Positions 61,888 to 64,000 of a stretch of DNA of 64,000 bases are shown one piece after another (position 1 is the first letter of the stretch; each line of letters begins with the position of its first letter). Location: contig CAVYYU010000002.1 of assembly GCA_963772805.1 (NCBI GenBank), positions 310,001-374,000 of the forward strand. Direction: 5' to 3'. Source of the DNA: Legionella_A sp963772805. GTDB lineage: Bacteria > Pseudomonadota > Gammaproteobacteria > Legionellales > Legionellaceae. The notes under the pieces were generated by a model. That model saw only the letters and a program-made list of their open reading frames with translations, was not told the origin of the DNA and searched no databases. Position numbers and translations under genes: made by a program.

Positions 61888-63522
61888 CTAAATTATGGGT
61901 GTCAACATTTTATTGGGATCTTGGGTTTTAAAAAAAGCCACAAATTTTTCAGTCATGTATTCATGCATGGTAGTTGTCGTATCATGAGCAATCAATTGAT
62001 GCCTAGCATAGAAATGCGCAGATCTGGTTGGGTATCGTTTGGCTAGAGCCGCCGCTTCCTCAGATAAAAACGCTATTTCACCTGCTTTAGGTATAAAATA
62101 GTTTTGTTTAGAATTAGTCTCTAATAATATGGCGGTTTCTTCACCTGTCAACGCTTGTCTCTTGTTTTTTTTCTTAACGGCAACGGCTCGTTGCTCATCA
62201 ATTAATGAAGCAATAGAAGCCCAAGTATTATGAACAATCCCATCAACAACTGCGGATTCACTGGTTTCAGGATCCGCCGGCTTACGAATAACCGAATAAC
62301 ATTTATCTTCGCTAGGAATTTCCTTCCACGCACTTGCAGCATCAACCGTCCAATCCATCAACCAAACTGCAGGACCAACTATTATAAAAGCAGCTAAGCC
62401 CGCGATATAACGCAAAATAGTCATGGGATTTAATAAGCCTGTATTTTCCTCAGGAAAAATATAGCCCGAAACAAAGCGAGGAATGTCACGAAACGAGCGT
62501 TCACAATAAAGTTTTACACCATAGCCTAATTTATGTAATTTTGCTGAAGCAACTGTTGCGGTGGCACCACCAAGACAAGTTCCTTCCAAACCAATATGTT
62601 GAGCCGGAACGCCCATAGCAAGCAAACGTTCAACTTGAGATATCACATCATCGACCATATTAGTGTGCGTCCAAACCATCCCTTTACTGTAATCAACACC
62701 ACGGTAATTAAAGCCAATAATGGTAGCGCCTATTTTCTTTGCAGAAAGTCGCGAATCCTTAATATAATTTATATAATTTTGCTGCTGTGGCAAACATGAA
62801 ATTACAAATTTGCGCTCATGCATCGGCTTTTTATGTTCGTTCTCGATTGATGTTTCAACGCAATCAAGCACTGAACCGTCAGTATTTTTCAGGGTAAAAA
62901 ATTCCAAATTAACGTTAGATTTTCTATTGCTTACATTAAGAGGCTGCTCTCTTTTTTTAAGTTGCTCATTGAAATAATGAAGTAAGCCCTCATCCAAACT
63001 CTCTAGACCCTTAAAGTAAAGCTTATCACCGGAAAATTTGTTATTTATACATTTGTCGTCGGTTGAGGTTCCTGCAAGCAATGCATCAACCTCGAGTAGC
63101 ACGGCATCAATACGTTGCATATCAACTGGATTATTAGCAGAAAGATGTCGCTTTTTAATGGCATCCATAAATGGTAATTTGAAGATGGCGTTATTAAATT
63201 TCAGTAAATAATCCTTCAGAGCCTTATAGCTTTCATGAGGAAGGACATTAATTACAACAATGTTATCAGGCTCCTCCAATGAGTCGCATAAATTTATAAG
63301 ATGTGTCGATCTTTGTTTTTTAGTATAACTTGGGTTCAAAGCAAGAATTGTAATTAAACGTGCAAAGAAAAAAGAAATTACCCATCGTGGCAAGGAAAAA
63401 GGTATTCCTGCTATAAGACCCAAGACATCCCAAACACCTGCTTCAGGCTTCTGCAAACTAAAGTATCGATTTTTTTTTGTAAGCGTGACACCGTTTTTCA
63501 ATCGAATAAATTCTTTGCCCAC
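61888..63522 (-). CDS. Alpha/beta-hydrolase-like candidate effector (SidB/SdbA-like)
   Basis: A 544-residue protein without a signal peptide. The central region reads IGFNYRGVDYSKG, then VERLLAMGVPAQHIGLEGTCLGGATATV, the order seen in the SidB/SdbA-type lipase-like effectors of Legionella. The nucleophile box is G-T-C-L-G-G, so Cys stands where Ser is usual. Hydrophobic stretches near residues 30-60 and about 365-395 may touch membranes. The N-terminal third is unrecognised. Preceded by AT-rich sequence; the ATG has a weak upstream site. Confidence 0.65.
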   Translation of the reverse strand: MGKEFIRLKNGVTLTKKNRYFSLQKPEAGVWDVLGLIAGIPFSLPRWVISFFFARLITILALNPSYTKKQRSTHLINLCDSLEEPDNIVVINVLPHESYKALKDYLLKFNNAIFKLPFMDAIKKRHLSANNPVDMQRIDAVLLEVDALLAGTSTDDKCINNKFSGDKLYFKGLESLDEGLLHYFNEQLKKREQPLNVSNRKSNVNLEFFTLKNTDGSVLDCVETSIENEHKKPMHERKFVISCLPQQQNYINYIKDSRLSAKKIGATIIGFNYRGVDYSKGMVWTHTNMVDDVISQVERLLAMGVPAQHIGLEGTCLGGATATVASAKLHKLGYGVKLYCERSFRDIPRFVSGYIFPEENTGLLNPMTILRYIAGLAAFIIVGPAVWLMDWTVDAASAWKEIPSEDKCYSVIRKPADPETSESAVVDGIVHNTWASIASLIDEQRAVAVKKKNKRQALTGEETAILLETNSKQNYFIPKAGEIAFLSEEAAALAKRYPTRSAHFYARHQLIAHDTTTTMHEYMTEKFVAFFKTQDPNKMLTPII

Positions 63523-63807
63523 ATTGATACCTCATAAAATATTAAAAATCACCCATACAGGGGGCTTCATGCCATAAAATATATTCAGATTATACTTATG
63601 GATGCTTAAAGGATTCTTAAGGAGCCGGTAGATAAATATACCTTCTGTCTCGTCCTCTGCGGGTCGTACAAAAGCTTGGCAATAGATTTTTAGTTCAAAT
63701 CAACTGGATATAAACCTAGTGGCTCTGGTTTTCATGGTTGCTATTTTTGTGAAAACAAGAATCTTGATGTATACTTATTGTACATGTTATTGTGAAAGGA
63801 ATCCATC

Positions 63808-64000
63808 ATGAGAAACGTAATTTTTGCGCTTTCCATTATCTCGTCAGCGATGTTACTGAGCAGTTGTGGCGTAGTCACAACGGTATATGAACCCGCCTAT
63901 ACCAGCTATGGTGTAGTGTATGATTCCCCTGCCGACTGGGTTGATGGTGGTTATACTTATTATCCGAGATACCGTTATTACAATCCGCAAATGTATTACG
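63808..64000 (+). CDS. Lipoprotein, start only (cut by window edge)
   Basis: About 64 codons. Lipobox L-S-S-C at Cys20 after a hydrophobic leader, then a Tyr-rich region (YRYYNPQMYY). AAAGGA is eight bases before the ATG. The rest is outside the window; family not recognised. Confidence 0.75.
   Translation, partial: MRNVIFALSIISSAMLLSSCGVVTTVYEPAYTSYGVVYDSPADWVDGGYTYYPRYRYYNPQMYY

Noticed and set aside
1..64000. CRISPR array, tRNA, prophage or complete transposon
   Set aside because: No regularly spaced repeats, cloverleaf-like sequence, integrase or transposase was seen.

Overview
The window reads as a chromosomal segment of an intracellular gammaproteobacterium of the order Legionellales (Coxiellaceae, Aquicella or Berkiella-like). 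This is inference from gene content: an IcmL/DotI-family protein, a DUF2608 HAD protein, and several large signal-peptide-less proteins with eukaryote-directed enzyme folds lie among ordinary gammaproteobacterial housekeeping genes (lptM-dapF, ratA-rnfH, bamE/fur, uvrA, rpsP-rimM-trmD-rplS, ffh, recR-ybaB-dnaX-4.5S RNA). No tRNA, rRNA, CRISPR array, prophage or intact insertion sequence was found.

Layout. 1-3.6 kb: the 3' end of a lipid/polyene-type cluster (hotdog dehydratase end, ketosynthase, partner ketosynthase without the catalytic Cys, LpxL-type acyltransferase). 3.6-12.9 kb: an accessory block with two copies of a 33-bp-arm inverted repeat, a beta-lactamase-fold hydrolase, an HD-domain protein, a 1410-residue double-protease candidate effector and a DUF2608 HAD protein; the last two carry KRKR-type basic motifs. 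13-19 kb: a Cys-rich secreted protein, trkH/trkA, dapF/lptM, a carboxylesterase, ratA/rnfH, and a decayed phaB-like fragment. 19.4-27.3 kb: phaC, phaB, phaA, a P3A-type proton ATPase and a sulfide:quinone oxidoreductase, suggesting storage-polymer and redox/proton physiology. 27.6-34.3 kb: bamE and fur, then a tight minus-strand cassette (BON protein, DUF4442, C39-like peptidase, RLAN/ATP-grasp ligase, GCS2 ligase, N-formylglutamate amidohydrolase) that looks like an amidoligase small-molecule or peptide-modification system, and an orphan IcmL-like protein. 34.4-39 kb: uvrA, lemA, htpX.

39-48.7 kb is a minus-strand block that looks like a second, dedicated type II fatty-acid system: enoyl-ACP reductase-like SDR, KAS III, FabA-like, FabZ-like, FabF-like, ACP, acyltransferase and phosphopantetheinyl transferase, followed by a YadGH-type ABC exporter. 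Upstream lie a 2OG-Fe(II) oxygenase, a YgjP-type metalloprotein and a small secreted protein. 48.8-50.6 kb encodes a candidate effector with the active-site pattern of clostridial large glucosylating toxins (GT44), followed by the third inverted-repeat copy. 51-61.8 kb is mostly translation, secretion and replication housekeeping, with one unrecognised 484-residue protein. 61.9-63.5 kb encodes an alpha/beta-hydrolase-like candidate effector with Cys at the nucleophile position. A truncated lipoprotein gene ends the window.

The most promising items for new biology are the Deg-type serine protease fused to a CE-clan-like cysteine protease domain (7.4-11.7 kb), the GT44-like protein, the amidoligase cassette, and the two separate acyl-chain systems. 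All functional calls come from reading motifs by eye; no database search was possible.
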